NCBI RefSeq assembly: GCF_014212135.1
Contig: NZ_JACJVQ010000007.1
Span: 124,001 to 188,000 of the forward strand
Reading direction: 5' to 3'
Length of the DNA stretch: 64,000 nt
Source of the DNA: Cohnella thailandensis
GTDB taxonomy: Bacteria; Bacillota; Bacilli; Paenibacillales; Paenibacillaceae
Part shown: in pieces, positions 15,393 to 24,875 of the stretch
How positions within the stretch are numbered: the first letter of the stretch is position 1
Layout of the letters: each line of letters begins with the position of its first letter
The notes under the pieces: model-generated
What the model was told of the DNA's origin: nothing
Databases searched by the model: none
What the model saw: only the letters and a program-made list of their open reading frames with translations
Made by a program: the position numbers and the translations under genes

Positions 15393-17633
15393 ATGAAGAA
15401 AAAACGGATGAAGTTGCTATGGAAGTTCATGGTCTCTTATATCGTCGTCTTGCTGCTGCCGTTGACCGTCATTCTCTTCTATTACTATCCGTACTCTACG
15501 TCCATCGTGAAGCAGAAGGAAATGGATTGGAACGAGCACGTGACGGAACAGGTAGCGAACAGCATGGATATCTTCATGAAGTCCGTCTACACGCTTCCCG
15601 CTTCCATCGTGGATAACCGGGAGATCAAATTCTCCCTCATCGGCGCCGATGACTATCAACGCTTGGTCGTCACGAACGAGATGAAAAAATACAATTCTCT
15701 GGATGCCTTGTTCTACAATACCTTCCTCTATGTCAAAAAAAACGGCTACCTCTTCTCGCGGACCGGATTCAGCTATGAGCTCAAGGAGTTCATGAATCCC
15801 AAATCCGGGTTCGTCTATGCCGATTGGAGCCCGGAACAGTTCGCCCGCGACCTGGATCGACTCGATTCCATTCAAGTTCGTCCTACGGAGGACGTTACGA
15901 TCGTTGGCGAAGGGCGCGTCAAGATGATCACGATACTGCTTCCGCTTCCGCTCGGCAACAGCCGAGAAGGCAGCGTCCTCTTCATGATCAAGCACGATAC
16001 GCTCGCCCGTTTGATGAAATCCGTATCCAACGCGTACACGGGGGACTTTATCATCCTGGATCAGAACGACAACCCGATCTTTACGCTTAGCGAACGGGAC
16101 GATCTGCGGTCGGCAGGGTTCAAGCAATTCATGAGCCGGCTTCAATCCGGGAAGTCGGGGGTCTATTCCTATGACGGCACCTCTTACATCGCTTCTCAGA
16201 CCGTGTCCCAGCAGAACGGATGGAAATACGTCAGCATCAATCCGCTTAAGCAAGCCTTGCAACAGACGAAGGAGACGCAGCGCAATACGTTCGTGCTGGT
16301 CGGGATTATTTTGCTGATAGAGATCATGGTCATCTCCGTCTCCATCCGCAAAAATTATAATCCGATCAAAGCTCTCGTCCACCTATCGAAAAGCGTGTTC
16401 GGCGGCGTAGAGGAGAAACGCGGCAATGAGCTCGATATTATCCATTCCGCTCTCCGCAATCTGTCGGACGAGAACTACAAGCTCGACGAGAGCGTGAAGC
16501 GAAGCGTTCCGAAGGTGAGGGATACCCTGCTCTCGGAGCTGTTAAGCGGCCAATATGCCTCGCTGGAGCAGTTCGCCCAAGAGGCGAATGCCTACGGCTT
16601 GCGCTTCGGCTATCCGAAGTGTTCGGTTGCGGTTCTCGCGTCCGAGGGGGACGCGGAGGCCATCCTTAGCGAGCTGAAGAGACGCGAGCCTAGCATAGCC
16701 AGCGGCATTGACGGTTACTTCATCAAGGGCATCCATCACGAGGACATTGTGTTCGTGTCGACCCATCGGCCGGACGTTAGCCTGGAGTGCGCGCTCCGCG
16801 AGCTTAAGGAAGAGATCGCGAGCCGCGTCGGGACTAAGCTCTGCATCGGAATCGGCAACGAGGCGGACGGACCCGAAGGCTTCCACGTCTCTTATATGAA
16901 CGCTCTCCGCGCGGTCGAGCATCTTCGCATCAAGAACGACACCTCGATCGTATCGTTCGATTCGCTGACGGAACGAAGGAATGAATCCGTTCCCTATCCT
17001 TCCGAAGCCATCCATTCTCTCGAATTGTTTATCTTGACCAACGACGTGCCGGAAGTACGAAGAACCGTCGCCCATCTCATCGAATTTCTGAGGCAGGATC
17101 GGACGCCTCCCTTCATGATCCGCGCGGTTTATTGGAATCTATCCCATATCCTCGCAGGCTCTCTTCATCGCCTCAAGCATCAGGAAGGGATTGAACGGCT
17201 AAGCGCGACTACGTTCCAGGATCGCTTCTCCGTCGGAGAGATGACGGCCCTTCTGAAGGAAAGCACGGAACTGCTGTGCGGCTTGATGACGAACGCGACG
17301 GCGTCCGCCAAGGCGGCGACGTTAGACGACGTCCTGCATTATATCGAGGAGAACGAATACGCGCCTACCTTCTCCTTGCAGACGGTCGCCGAACGCTACG
17401 GAATGTCCGTATCGAATTTCAGCCACTACTTCAAGAAGACGGCGGGTCAGAACTTCAAGGAATACGTGGACGGCCGCCGCATTCAGAAATCCAAGCAGCT
17501 GCTTATCCAGACCCGCCTGCCGCTTGAGCAAGTCGCGGGACAGACGGGCTATGCCAACACGTCCAGCTTCATTCGGGCGTTCAAGAAGAGCGTCGGCGTT
17601 ACGCCCGGCCAATTCCGGGAGATCAACCGGTAA
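15393..17633 (+). CDS. Membrane-bound AraC-type regulator with extracytoplasmic sensor domain
   Basis: 746 residues. Two membrane segments (about 9-31, LLWKFMVSYIVVLLLPLTVI; about 295-318) enclose an outside domain of about 265 residues resembling the Cache-type sensors of YesM-like kinases. A cytoplasmic linker follows, then the AraC domain (about 645-746: SLQTVAERYGMSVSNFSHYF; LEQVAGQTGYANTSSFIRAF). There is no kinase or receiver domain, so this one protein spans sensing to DNA binding. Start ATG 15393 follows GGAGG. It lies 32 bases upstream of a sugar-binding lipoprotein gene in the same direction, its probable target. Confidence 0.93.
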   Translation: MKKKRMKLLWKFMVSYIVVLLLPLTVILFYYYPYSTSIVKQKEMDWNEHVTEQVANSMDIFMKSVYTLPASIVDNREIKFSLIGADDYQRLVVTNEMKKYNSLDALFYNTFLYVKKNGYLFSRTGFSYELKEFMNPKSGFVYADWSPEQFARDLDRLDSIQVRPTEDVTIVGEGRVKMITILLPLPLGNSREGSVLFMIKHDTLARLMKSVSNAYTGDFIILDQNDNPIFTLSERDDLRSAGFKQFMSRLQSGKSGVYSYDGTSYIASQTVSQQNGWKYVSINPLKQALQQTKETQRNTFVLVGIILLIEIMVISVSIRKNYNPIKALVHLSKSVFGGVEEKRGNELDIIHSALRNLSDENYKLDESVKRSVPKVRDTLLSELLSGQYASLEQFAQEANAYGLRFGYPKCSVAVLASEGDAEAILSELKRREPSIASGIDGYFIKGIHHEDIVFVSTHRPDVSLECALRELKEEIASRVGTKLCIGIGNEADGPEGFHVSYMNALRAVEHLRIKNDTSIVSFDSLTERRNESVPYPSEAIHSLELFILTNDVPEVRRTVAHLIEFLRQDRTPPFMIRAVYWNLSHILAGSLHRLKHQEGIERLSATTFQDRFSVGEMTALLKESTELLCGLMTNATASAKAATLDDVLHYIEENEYAPTFSLQTVAERYGMSVSNFSHYFKKTAGQNFKEYVDGRRIQKSKQLLIQTRLPLEQVAGQTGYANTSSFIRAFKKSVGVTPGQFREINR

Positions 17634-17665
17634 CCGATGCCGATATCCAAACGAGGGGGGTACGC

Positions 17666-19261
17666 ATGATCCAGAGCAAACGCACGGCAATCGGCCTTGC
17701 TTTCGCGCTCGTCGCGACGGCGCTTACGGCCTGCAGCAATGCAAATGGGAGCACGGTTGCCGACAACGGAACCGGCGGCCGAGGCGCGGTGACCATCCAG
17801 GTGATGACCGTCACGCATCAGCTCACGAAAGACCTGCAGGATATTCCCTACTTGACGCAAATCGCCCGGGACGCGAACGTGAACGTGGAATGGACGCAGC
17901 TCCGCACCGGCTGGGAGGAGCGGAAGAGCGTCGTATTGACGAGCGGAGACCTGCCGGATGCCTTCCTCGCCGGATTGACCGATCAAGATATTATCGCGAA
18001 TAAGGACCACTTCGTCGACCTGAGCGAATATATCGACAAGTACGCTCCGAACATTAAGAAGATGTTCGCGGAGAGGCCGGATACGAAACGAATCAGCATG
18101 TTCCCGGACGGCAAGATCTACTCTCTCCCAGCGGTGAGGCCCATACGGCCGAATAGCTTAAACGTCATGATGATCAACAAGAAGTGGCTCGACAAGCTCG
18201 GCCTGCGGAAACCGACGACGCTGGAAGAGCTTCGGGACGTCTTGATCGCCTTCCGAGACAAGGATCCCAACGGCAACGGCAAGCCGGACGAGATCGGCTT
18301 GGACTGGTGGGCCGGGGCCGGCGGCGGCATGGGCAGCCGAGGGCTGTTCAGCGTTACGAGCCTGCTGGGCGCCTACGGCATCTCGGACCACTTCACCGAA
18401 GAGATGATCGGAGTTCGGAACGGCAATATTCGCTTCCTGTTCGCGGGAGAAGAATACAAGAAATTAGTCGAATACCTTGCCGGACTCTGGCAAGAGAAGC
18501 TCATTAATCCGGAAGTGTTCACGCAGGATTACACCGGCATGAAGGCGAAGGCGCAGCAGGACGATGTCGCCACGGTCGGAGTCACCTTCGGATGGTCGCT
18601 TACCGATCGGGTCGACCAATGGGCCTCCGAATACGAACCGTTAGCGCCGCTTAAGAGCAGCGACGACATCAAGCCCGTATGGCCGACCAGCCCGGACCGG
18701 GTCCAGCTTCTGACGAACCTCTTCACCATGACGAAGAGCAATGCGCACCCGATCGAGACGATGAAGTGGATCAACAGCTTCTATAGCGAAGATAACTCCA
18801 TCCAAGGCTACTATGGCTCCATGCCGGAGTTCATTGCCAAACGCGAAGACGGCCGTTACGAGATCACCCCTGCCCCGGACGGAGATCAGGACACCCAACA
18901 ATGGACGAACGCGCTGGTCGACGACGGCCCCCTGTACGCTTCCGACGAATTGGAGAGCAAGACGATCCAGCCGCCTTCCGTCATCGCCCGGCAAGAGCTG
19001 GACGACGTATACCGCGATTATGCGCCTGCCGACCCGAGGGATATCTACCCTATCGTGAAATTCTCGGCCGAGCAGATCGACGAGATGTCGCTTGCGAAGA
19101 GGGATATCTTGAAGCTGGTCGATCAGAAATTCGCGGAATGGATCGTCAAGTCCAACGCGGATTCGCAATGGGACGACTACTTGAAGCAGCTTGACCAGAT
19201 GGGACTTCCATTATTGAAACGGATGTATCAGCAGGCCTATGACGATTATTATAAGCATTGA
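17666..19261 (+). CDS. Extracellular sugar-binding lipoprotein of an ABC transporter
   Basis: 531 residues. A lipoprotein signal peptide ends at the lipobox LTAC (cleavage before the Cys in TALTACSNANG). The body is a family-1 solute-binding protein of the large LipO type that partners LplB/YtcP permeases. It forms a unit with the membrane-bound AraC regulator upstream and converges on a permease pair that has its own binding protein. It could therefore supply that permease pair or an unlinked one. Substrate is probably an oligosaccharide. Confidence 0.9.
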   Translation: MIQSKRTAIGLAFALVATALTACSNANGSTVADNGTGGRGAVTIQVMTVTHQLTKDLQDIPYLTQIARDANVNVEWTQLRTGWEERKSVVLTSGDLPDAFLAGLTDQDIIANKDHFVDLSEYIDKYAPNIKKMFAERPDTKRISMFPDGKIYSLPAVRPIRPNSLNVMMINKKWLDKLGLRKPTTLEELRDVLIAFRDKDPNGNGKPDEIGLDWWAGAGGGMGSRGLFSVTSLLGAYGISDHFTEEMIGVRNGNIRFLFAGEEYKKLVEYLAGLWQEKLINPEVFTQDYTGMKAKAQQDDVATVGVTFGWSLTDRVDQWASEYEPLAPLKSSDDIKPVWPTSPDRVQLLTNLFTMTKSNAHPIETMKWINSFYSEDNSIQGYYGSMPEFIAKREDGRYEITPAPDGDQDTQQWTNALVDDGPLYASDELESKTIQPPSVIARQELDDVYRDYAPADPRDIYPIVKFSAEQIDEMSLAKRDILKLVDQKFAEWIVKSNADSQWDDYLKQLDQMGLPLLKRMYQQAYDDYYKH

Positions 19262-19268
19262 CAAGAAT

Positions 19269-19299
19269 AGACGGCCTCCGGTAAGCGGGCGGGCCGTCT
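19269..19299. terminator. Hairpin between convergent lipoprotein and permease genes
   Basis: Stem AGACGGCC / GGCCGTCT with a GC-rich 15-base loop between the two stop codons, followed on the plus strand by TTCCTTATT. A likely terminator, weak T-tract. Confidence 0.55.
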
Positions 19300-19321
19300 T
19301 CCTTATTCGCGGCTCGCCTGC

Positions 19322-20230
19322 CTATCCTTTGACGGAACCGATCATGACGCCCTTCTCGAAGTACTTCTGAATGAACGGGTACACGATCAGAATCGGCAGC
19401 GTGGACACGATAATGACCCCGTACTTCACCTGATCGGCGAATTGCTGCGCGTATCCGCCCGCGTTGCCGCCGGACCCCGCTCCCTGCGAGAATACTTGAT
19501 TGGAGAGGAGAATATCCCGCAGGACGATCTGCAGAGGCTGCAGGTCATTGGAATGAATATAGATAAGGCCCGTGAAGAAATCGTTCCAATGCGCCACCAA
19601 ATAATAGAGCGCGATTACGGAGACGATCGCCTTGGATAAGGGCATCGCGATCAACGCGTAGAATTTGAAGTGCGAGCACCCGTCGATCGAAGCGGACTCG
19701 TAGAGTTCCTTGGGAAGGGATACTTCGAAGAAGGTGCGCGCAATGATCAGATTGAAGACGTTCACCGCGAACGGAACGATAAACACCCACATGGTGTTCG
19801 TCAGGTGCAAATCCTTCATCAGGATATAAGTCGGAATCAGGCCGCCGTTGAAGAACAGGGTGAAGACGAACAGGAACATGAGAATCCGCCTTGCCCGGAA
19901 TTCAGGCCTGGAGAGCGTATACGCCGCCGGAAGGGTGAGCAGCAGATTGAAGAGCGTGCCGGCGACCGTATACAAGACCGTGTTGCGATACCCCGTCCAA
20001 ATCCGGCTGTCCTTGAAGATTTCGCCATAACCGAAGGTGCTGAACCCACGCGGAAATAAGGTCACCTTGCCGGTGGAGACCAGCGTCTGATCGCTGACGG
20101 AGGCTATGATCACGAAATAGAGCGGATAGGCGATAATGATGAAGATAAGGATGCATAAAACCGCGATCGCCGCGTCGAAGGCGGTCTCGCCGCGGCTTCT
20201 TTTCCCCGAACGTATCGTTTGCGCCTGCAT
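19322..20230 (-). CDS. ABC sugar transporter permease, YtcP/LplC type
   Basis: 302 residues with six predicted membrane helices (the first at VLCILIFIIIAYPLYFVII). The coupling-helix EAA motif is visible at LPKELYESASIDGCSHFKFY, and the protein ends in the family-typical KYFEKGVMIGSVKG. ATG follows GGGAGGGGG. It is the last gene of the order lipoprotein, LplB-type permease, YtcP-type permease. No ATPase gene is nearby, as is usual for this family in Bacillota, where a shared MsmX-type ATPase is used. Confidence 0.95.
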   Translation of the reverse strand: MQAQTIRSGKRSRGETAFDAAIAVLCILIFIIIAYPLYFVIIASVSDQTLVSTGKVTLFPRGFSTFGYGEIFKDSRIWTGYRNTVLYTVAGTLFNLLLTLPAAYTLSRPEFRARRILMFLFVFTLFFNGGLIPTYILMKDLHLTNTMWVFIVPFAVNVFNLIIARTFFEVSLPKELYESASIDGCSHFKFYALIAMPLSKAIVSVIALYYLVAHWNDFFTGLIYIHSNDLQPLQIVLRDILLSNQVFSQGAGSGGNAGGYAQQFADQVKYGVIIVSTLPILIVYPFIQKYFEKGVMIGSVKG

Positions 20231-20251
20231 AAGATCCCCCTCCCGGGCTGC

Positions 20252-21181
20252 CTACCAGAGACTAATATCGGAATTGCGCTTCGCTATCCAGTTCATCGTA
20301 TAGAGGAAAACGAAGTTAATGAACGTATTGAAGAGACCGATCGCCGCGGAGTAACTGAACTGGTTGGAGACGATCCCGATCTTGTACACGTAAGTCGAGA
20401 TGACCTCGGAGACGGGAAGATTAAGCGAATTCTGCATCAGGAACACCTTCTCGAAGCCCGTGCTCAAGACGTTCCCCATGCTCAAGATAAACAGGATAAT
20501 GATCGTCGGAACGAGCGCAGGAATATCGACGTGGAGCATCGTCTTCCACTTGTTCGCGCCGTCCATCTTGGCCGCGTCGTACAGGCTCGGATCGACCGTG
20601 GAGAGCGCGGCCAGGTAGATAATGCTGTTCCAGCCGACATGCTGCCAGATATCGGACAAGACGAAGACGGGAACGAAGGAGCGGGTCGACGCCAGCAGGT
20701 TCAAATCCGTATGACCGATGCTCGAGATCAAATGCCCGACGATGCCCGTATTCGGTGACAGCAGAACGTTAAGCAGCCCGACCATGACCACGATGGAGAT
20801 GAAGTGAGGCATATAGACGATCGTCTGCAGAAATTTCTTGGCTCTAACCCACTTGACTTGATTCAGGATCAACGCCAGCAGGATCGGAGCCGGGAACCCC
20901 AACACGATCGTCGCCAAGCTGATAAAGAACGTATTCTTCATCAGATCGCCGAACTGGTAGCTATGAATGAATTGCGAGAAATAGTGCAACCCGCGCCATT
21001 CTCCACCCGTTAAGCCCTTGGAAAAATCGAAGTCGCGGAAAGCGAGCTGGATGCCATACATCGGGACATAGTTGAAAAGAAACACGACGGCGATCGCCGG
21101 CAAGACCATCAACCAGAGCTGATAGTCGCGCCGAAGCTCCGACAAGGCTCTGTTAGCGGGTTTATGCGTCCTTGACGACAT
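20252..21181 (-). CDS. ABC sugar transporter permease, LplB type
   Basis: 309 residues, about six membrane helices. The N-terminal LPAIAVVFLFNYVPMYGIQL, the EAA loop DPSLYDAAKMDGANKWKTM and the ending NWIAKRNSDISLW are typical of LplB. Start set at ATG 21181, with AGGAGG six bases upstream. It is the middle gene of the transporter operon: 87 bases separate it from the lipoprotein upstream and 21 bases from the second permease downstream. Confidence 0.95.
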   Translation of the reverse strand: MSSRTHKPANRALSELRRDYQLWLMVLPAIAVVFLFNYVPMYGIQLAFRDFDFSKGLTGGEWRGLHYFSQFIHSYQFGDLMKNTFFISLATIVLGFPAPILLALILNQVKWVRAKKFLQTIVYMPHFISIVVMVGLLNVLLSPNTGIVGHLISSIGHTDLNLLASTRSFVPVFVLSDIWQHVGWNSIIYLAALSTVDPSLYDAAKMDGANKWKTMLHVDIPALVPTIIILFILSMGNVLSTGFEKVFLMQNSLNLPVSEVISTYVYKIGIVSNQFSYSAAIGLFNTFINFVFLYTMNWIAKRNSDISLW

Positions 21182-21268
21182 AATCAGCCTCCTGAGAAAG
21201 GAGGATGCCTCTCCTCTGGGAGGATGAAGCATCCTTCCGGAATGTGTGCTAGGCGAACCCGAACCCGA

Positions 21269-22933
21269 TTAATTCTTGCTCTTGTAATCGTCGTAATATT
21301 TCTGCATGATGCTAAGGTTGCCGTCCAAGCCGATCTTCTGAATGTTCTTCACGTACGCATCCCACTCCTTGCCGATTCCGCCCTTGGTTACCCATTGCGA
21401 GAACTTGGCCATCGCGAGATTCATCAAGTTCGTGTTCACGAGGCTCATCGCGTTGTTATCGTCCTTGCTGTACTTGATGAACATGCTCGGCAGCACGTCG
21501 TTCTCCTTGTCGATCGCGTTCATGACCGCGTCGAGCGGTTCCGTCTGCTTGCCGACGGATTGCATGTCGGTTCCGAGAGTCAGATTCAGGGAATCCGAGA
21601 TATACATCGGGCCGTTGTCCGCCCAAGTAGACGTCCACTTCCACGTACCCGGATCCATGTTGGCGTCGGTCGGCGGCAGCACCGCATAGCTGCCGTCGCC
21701 ATTATCCTTGATGTTCGTGCCAATCGAGCCGAACAACACTTGCATGCTGACGACCGGGTCATACAGTTGATTGATGAACCGCATCGCCGCGTCCTTGTTC
21801 TTGGTCTTCGCCGACATCTCGATCATGTTCACGCCGTAGTTCAGCGTGTTGAAGTCATAGTCGTACGACAATTGAACGTTGGAATCGGCGGAAGCTTTAA
21901 GAGGCGACATCGACGCGTACTGCGGCGCCAACGTATTGCCGAAGCGGTCCGTTACTTCCCAGCCCCAGGAGAACCCGACCTTCGCTTTGTCGCCGCTGCC
22001 GCGGGCTACCGATTGGAACTTGGAATAGTCCTGCGTGAAGGCCTCCGGATTGATCAGGCCGGCCTCCCAGCACTTGTTCAGGAACTCGACGAGCTGCCGG
22101 TACCGGTCGTCGACGAAGAAGTTCTTGATCTTGCCGTCCTCCGCGAAGTACCCTTGCCCGCTGCTGTCCGTAAGCGTAATGCCCAAGCTGCCGAGCAGCA
22201 CCTGCGGCTGGAAGAAGCCGAAGCCCGTCGTGCCGACCGGAGCGAAGTCCATCGGGATTTCGTCGTTTGCGTCGCCGTCGCCGTTGGCATCCTTCTCCTT
22301 GAAGGCGACGAGCACGTCGTACAGCTCGTCCCAATTCGTCGGCATCTGGAGCCCCAGATTGTCGAGCCACTTCTGATTGATATATTGACGGGACACCGTC
22401 GAAGGCCAGTACCTTTGATATTTAGGAAGACCGTAGATTTTGCCGTCCGTCTGCGTCGCGATGACCTTCGTCTCCGGCTTCTCGTCGAACATCGCCTGCA
22501 CGTTCGGTCCGTTCGAGGCGATCAGCTCGGTCAGGTCCTGGAACAAGCCGGGGAATTGCGCGAAGTCCGCGTCCGTGATCGCGTTCGGCCCGACGATGAG
22601 GTCCGGAATGTCGCCGCCCGCGAGCAGCGCTCCCTTCTTCTGATCCCAGTCCGCGGAGATCTCCTGCCACTCGATCTTGACGCCGGCGCGCTCCTCCGCC
22701 TTCGTCAGCCAATCCATCTTGGACAACTCTTGCGTGAGCGGATGTTTAACGATGAGTCCCGTCAGCTTCACCGTCTCTGCCGGGGCGCCGCTTCCGGAAT
22801 CGGCGGGACTTGCGCTTGCGTTGGCCCCCGATGGACTTGCGGAAGAGTTATTCCCGTTGTTGCCGCCGCTGCATCCTGCAAGCAATGACGCGACCAAGCC
22901 GACCGTAAGCAATGCGGGTAATGCTTTTCTCAT
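21269..22933 (-). CDS. Extracellular sugar-binding lipoprotein of an ABC transporter
   Basis: 554 residues with a lipobox LLAGC and a Ser/Gly/Asn-rich linker after it. The body is a LipO-type solute-binding protein, e.g. DGKIYGLPKYQRYWPST and an Asp-rich, calcium-site-like segment KEKDANGDGDANDE. ATG follows GGGAGG. First gene of the operon with the two permeases. It is related to the binding protein at 17666-19261 (shared LTQELSKMDWL/LTKDLQDIPYL opening and common length) but clearly diverged. Confidence 0.94.
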   Translation of the reverse strand: MRKALPALLTVGLVASLLAGCSGGNNGNNSSASPSGANASASPADSGSGAPAETVKLTGLIVKHPLTQELSKMDWLTKAEERAGVKIEWQEISADWDQKKGALLAGGDIPDLIVGPNAITDADFAQFPGLFQDLTELIASNGPNVQAMFDEKPETKVIATQTDGKIYGLPKYQRYWPSTVSRQYINQKWLDNLGLQMPTNWDELYDVLVAFKEKDANGDGDANDEIPMDFAPVGTTGFGFFQPQVLLGSLGITLTDSSGQGYFAEDGKIKNFFVDDRYRQLVEFLNKCWEAGLINPEAFTQDYSKFQSVARGSGDKAKVGFSWGWEVTDRFGNTLAPQYASMSPLKASADSNVQLSYDYDFNTLNYGVNMIEMSAKTKNKDAAMRFINQLYDPVVSMQVLFGSIGTNIKDNGDGSYAVLPPTDANMDPGTWKWTSTWADNGPMYISDSLNLTLGTDMQSVGKQTEPLDAVMNAIDKENDVLPSMFIKYSKDDNNAMSLVNTNLMNLAMAKFSQWVTKGGIGKEWDAYVKNIQKIGLDGNLSIMQKYYDDYKSKN

Positions 22934-23204
22934 TTGTAATCCTCCCTTTTACCAAGCGTGATTAGTTCAGATGCAGGGATCGTTCATGCCCGATGCGCCC
23001 TTATGGAAGCGTAAGACGATAACCGCCGCCTTTCGATTTCGCGATCCCATTAACACCTTATCCGCGCTGAGGAGGAGCTGTATAGAAACAGTTTTTGAGC
23101 CATCGGCATTTATTGAAAACGTTGCCATGTTGGCGCTTGCAATGCTGCCTTTGGCCCGATTTTCAATTTCTGCACATCCTCAAATTTGGCGAATCGCAGG
23201 CTTG
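22934..23204. other. Upstream region of the sugar transporter operon; no gene seen
   Basis: No convincing coding sequence on either strand. It should contain the promoter of the lipoprotein/permease operon. A CcpA-type element is described separately at 23114-23127. No clear -35/-10 pair was identified. Confidence 0.6.
23114..23127 (-). promoter_or_regulatory. Candidate catabolite-responsive element (cre)
   Basis: TGAAAACGTTGCCA on the plus strand matches the cre consensus TGWAANCGNTNWCA at 13 of 14 positions. It lies about 180 bases upstream of the start of the binding-protein gene at 22933. CcpA repression of a sugar importer would be expected, but a single near-match is weak evidence. Confidence 0.4.
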
Positions 23205-23244
23205 CAAAATAGAAAACGGAGCCTGAGAAAGCTCGCGGCTCCGT
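23205..23244 (-). terminator. Intrinsic terminator after the WYL regulator gene
   Basis: On the minus strand, perfect 8-bp stem ACGGAGCC / GGCTCCGT, with a small inner GAG/CTC helix, followed by TTTTCTATTTT. It shares its core with the terminators at 32023-32062 and 36549-36590. Confidence 0.85.
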
Positions 23245-23311
23245 AAATTTAAGGGGTAATCTAAACCTCGTTTGTTGTTCTTGCGGCTAAAATGAGTTTA
23301 GAGGAATGCCT

Positions 23312-24277
23312 TTATTCCTGCGTCACGATCCCTTCGTCTGCGTAACGAACCATCAAATCAGACAGCAGTTGCCTAATCGCTGCACGCAGCTCCTTCGGTT
23401 GCCGCACCGTAGCTTCCTTGCCGAGCCCGACAAAATAAGAAGCGAAATACGGGATATCGCTTCTCTCCACATTTCCTTCGAGCCGCCCCGTGCCGTCATT
23501 GAAAACATGGAGCAGGGGAACCGGGCAAGGATTCGCTTCGCATGCTTCCACACCTTCTTTGGACAGATCAGCATACAGGTACACGCTATCTTCTTCAAGG
23601 CGAATTAACTCTTCTTTACTCCCCAGATGAATCTGCTGCAAGTCAAGCGGCGGGGAATCCGAAGGAACAGCTGAATCGATCCGATCGCAGCGGAACACAC
23701 GAAAAGACTTGCGAAGAAAGCAATAGGCCAAGCAGTACCACAGTCCCCCTTGGGTGTATATGCCTATCGGTTGAATCTCTCGTTTTCCCCGCTGCTGTTT
23801 AGATGCATAATCCACAAGCAAGACAACTTGTCGGATGGCTGCATCCAGCAATACGGGCAAATGCGGTGACTGTGCTCGTCGAACCGGCGTAATGAAATCA
23901 ACTCTGTCTCTCATCTTATCGATCCGGGCGCGCACATCTTCCTGCATATAAGTATAGAATTTGTTCAACGCGGTTGACGTTTCGGTTTCAAACGGCAGAG
24001 ATGAATATCGACGCAACGCCTGAACAGCGAAAAACACCGCCGCCGCCTCCCGCTCTGTAAAGGCGATCGGAGGCAAAAGCCGTTCTTGCAAAATCCGGTA
24101 GCCGCCATGCGGGCCTACTTCAGAATACAGAGGTATGCCTAGCTCGCTCAACTCCTGCAAATCCCGAAGGATCGTCCTCATAGAAACGCCGAACTCATCG
24201 GCAAGCTCCTTGACCGTAAATCGGCGCTTGCGATTGACCGCAACAATTAATTCCATCAACCGTTTAGCTTTAGACAC
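23312..24277 (-). CDS. WYL-domain transcriptional regulator (YafY/DeoR type)
   Basis: 321 residues. An N-terminal winged helix (RRFTVKELADEFGVSMRTIL then RDLQELSELGIPLYSE) is followed by a WYL domain (IGIYTQGGLWYCLAYCFLRK) and the C-terminal WCX extension. Start set at GTG 24277, preceded by AAGGAGG at 8 bases; the longer frame would read across the divergent promoter. It is divergent from a VOC-family gene, the common pairing for this regulator class, and probably controls it. Confidence 0.92.
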   Translation of the reverse strand: MSKAKRLMELIVAVNRKRRFTVKELADEFGVSMRTILRDLQELSELGIPLYSEVGPHGGYRILQERLLPPIAFTEREAAAVFFAVQALRRYSSLPFETETSTALNKFYTYMQEDVRARIDKMRDRVDFITPVRRAQSPHLPVLLDAAIRQVVLLVDYASKQQRGKREIQPIGIYTQGGLWYCLAYCFLRKSFRVFRCDRIDSAVPSDSPPLDLQQIHLGSKEELIRLEEDSVYLYADLSKEGVEACEANPCPVPLLHVFNDGTGRLEGNVERSDIPYFASYFVGLGKEATVRQPKELRAAIRQLLSDLMVRYADEGIVTQE

Positions 24278-24321
24278 TTGCCAATCCTCCTTGCTTGCCA
24301 AAAATCCGCTATAACCATGAC

Positions 24322-24333
24322 GTGATTTGTCAC
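24322..24333. promoter_or_regulatory. Candidate operator between WYL regulator and VOC gene
   Basis: A perfect dyad GTGA-TTTG-TCAC lies in the 118-base divergent intergenic region. WYL/YafY regulators bind short palindromes between divergent genes, so this is a plausible operator. No experimental support can be read from sequence. Confidence 0.35.
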
Positions 24334-24395
24334 TATTATCCAATACAATCATAGAGGAGTCCAATCCTAAATCTAATTGAAGGAGTTGTAGGAAG

Positions 24396-24821
24396 ATGAA
24401 TGTCAAATTCACCCCATTTATTATGCTCGATGGACATGCAAATGAAGCAATCCGGTTTTACGAACAGGCTCTTGGCGCGCAAGTCGTGTTCAAACAAACG
24501 TTCGGGGAAATTCCAGAGGATGGAAACCCCTCGCCGATAGCCGAAGAATGGAAGCCAAGAATTGCCCATTCCGTATTGGTTGTCGGCAGCTCCGAACTGT
24601 TCGTCGGCGATACAGAACCTAACCAGCAATTGGAGCGCGGAGATCAGGTCAACATCTGCGTTACCGTGAAGGAAGTACCGGAAGCAGAGCGTATTTATGA
24701 TTCGTTGCGCTCGGAAGGAAAGGTACTCATGCCTTTGCAACCAGTCTATTTCAGTCCCGCCTTCGGCATGGTAACGGATCGGTTTGGAGTTACCTTTCAA
24801 ATCTTCACAGAAACCATCTAA
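24396..24821 (+). CDS. VOC family protein (PhnB/glyoxalase-like)
   Basis: 141 residues of the vicinal oxygen chelate superfamily, PhnB branch. It opens with FTPFIMLDGHANEAIRFYEQ and ends with the FGMVTDRFGVTFQIFTE segment typical of this group. ATG follows GAAGGAG. These proteins are often annotated as glyoxalase/bleomycin-resistance-like, but most have no known activity. Divergent from the WYL regulator. Confidence 0.92.
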   Translation: MNVKFTPFIMLDGHANEAIRFYEQALGAQVVFKQTFGEIPEDGNPSPIAEEWKPRIAHSVLVVGSSELFVGDTEPNQQLERGDQVNICVTVKEVPEAERIYDSLRSEGKVLMPLQPVYFSPAFGMVTDRFGVTFQIFTETI

Positions 24822-24875
24822 TCGTCTAACAACTTCATTTTGAAAGATTGATCGTATGGAACATCCGATCCTTCA

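Noticed and set aside
21224-22888. A 554-residue open frame on the plus strand antisense to the binding-protein gene
   Set aside because: It mirrors the GC-rich codon pattern of the lipoprotein gene on the other strand, has no ribosome site and no recognisable domain; the minus-strand gene has a clear lipobox and start.
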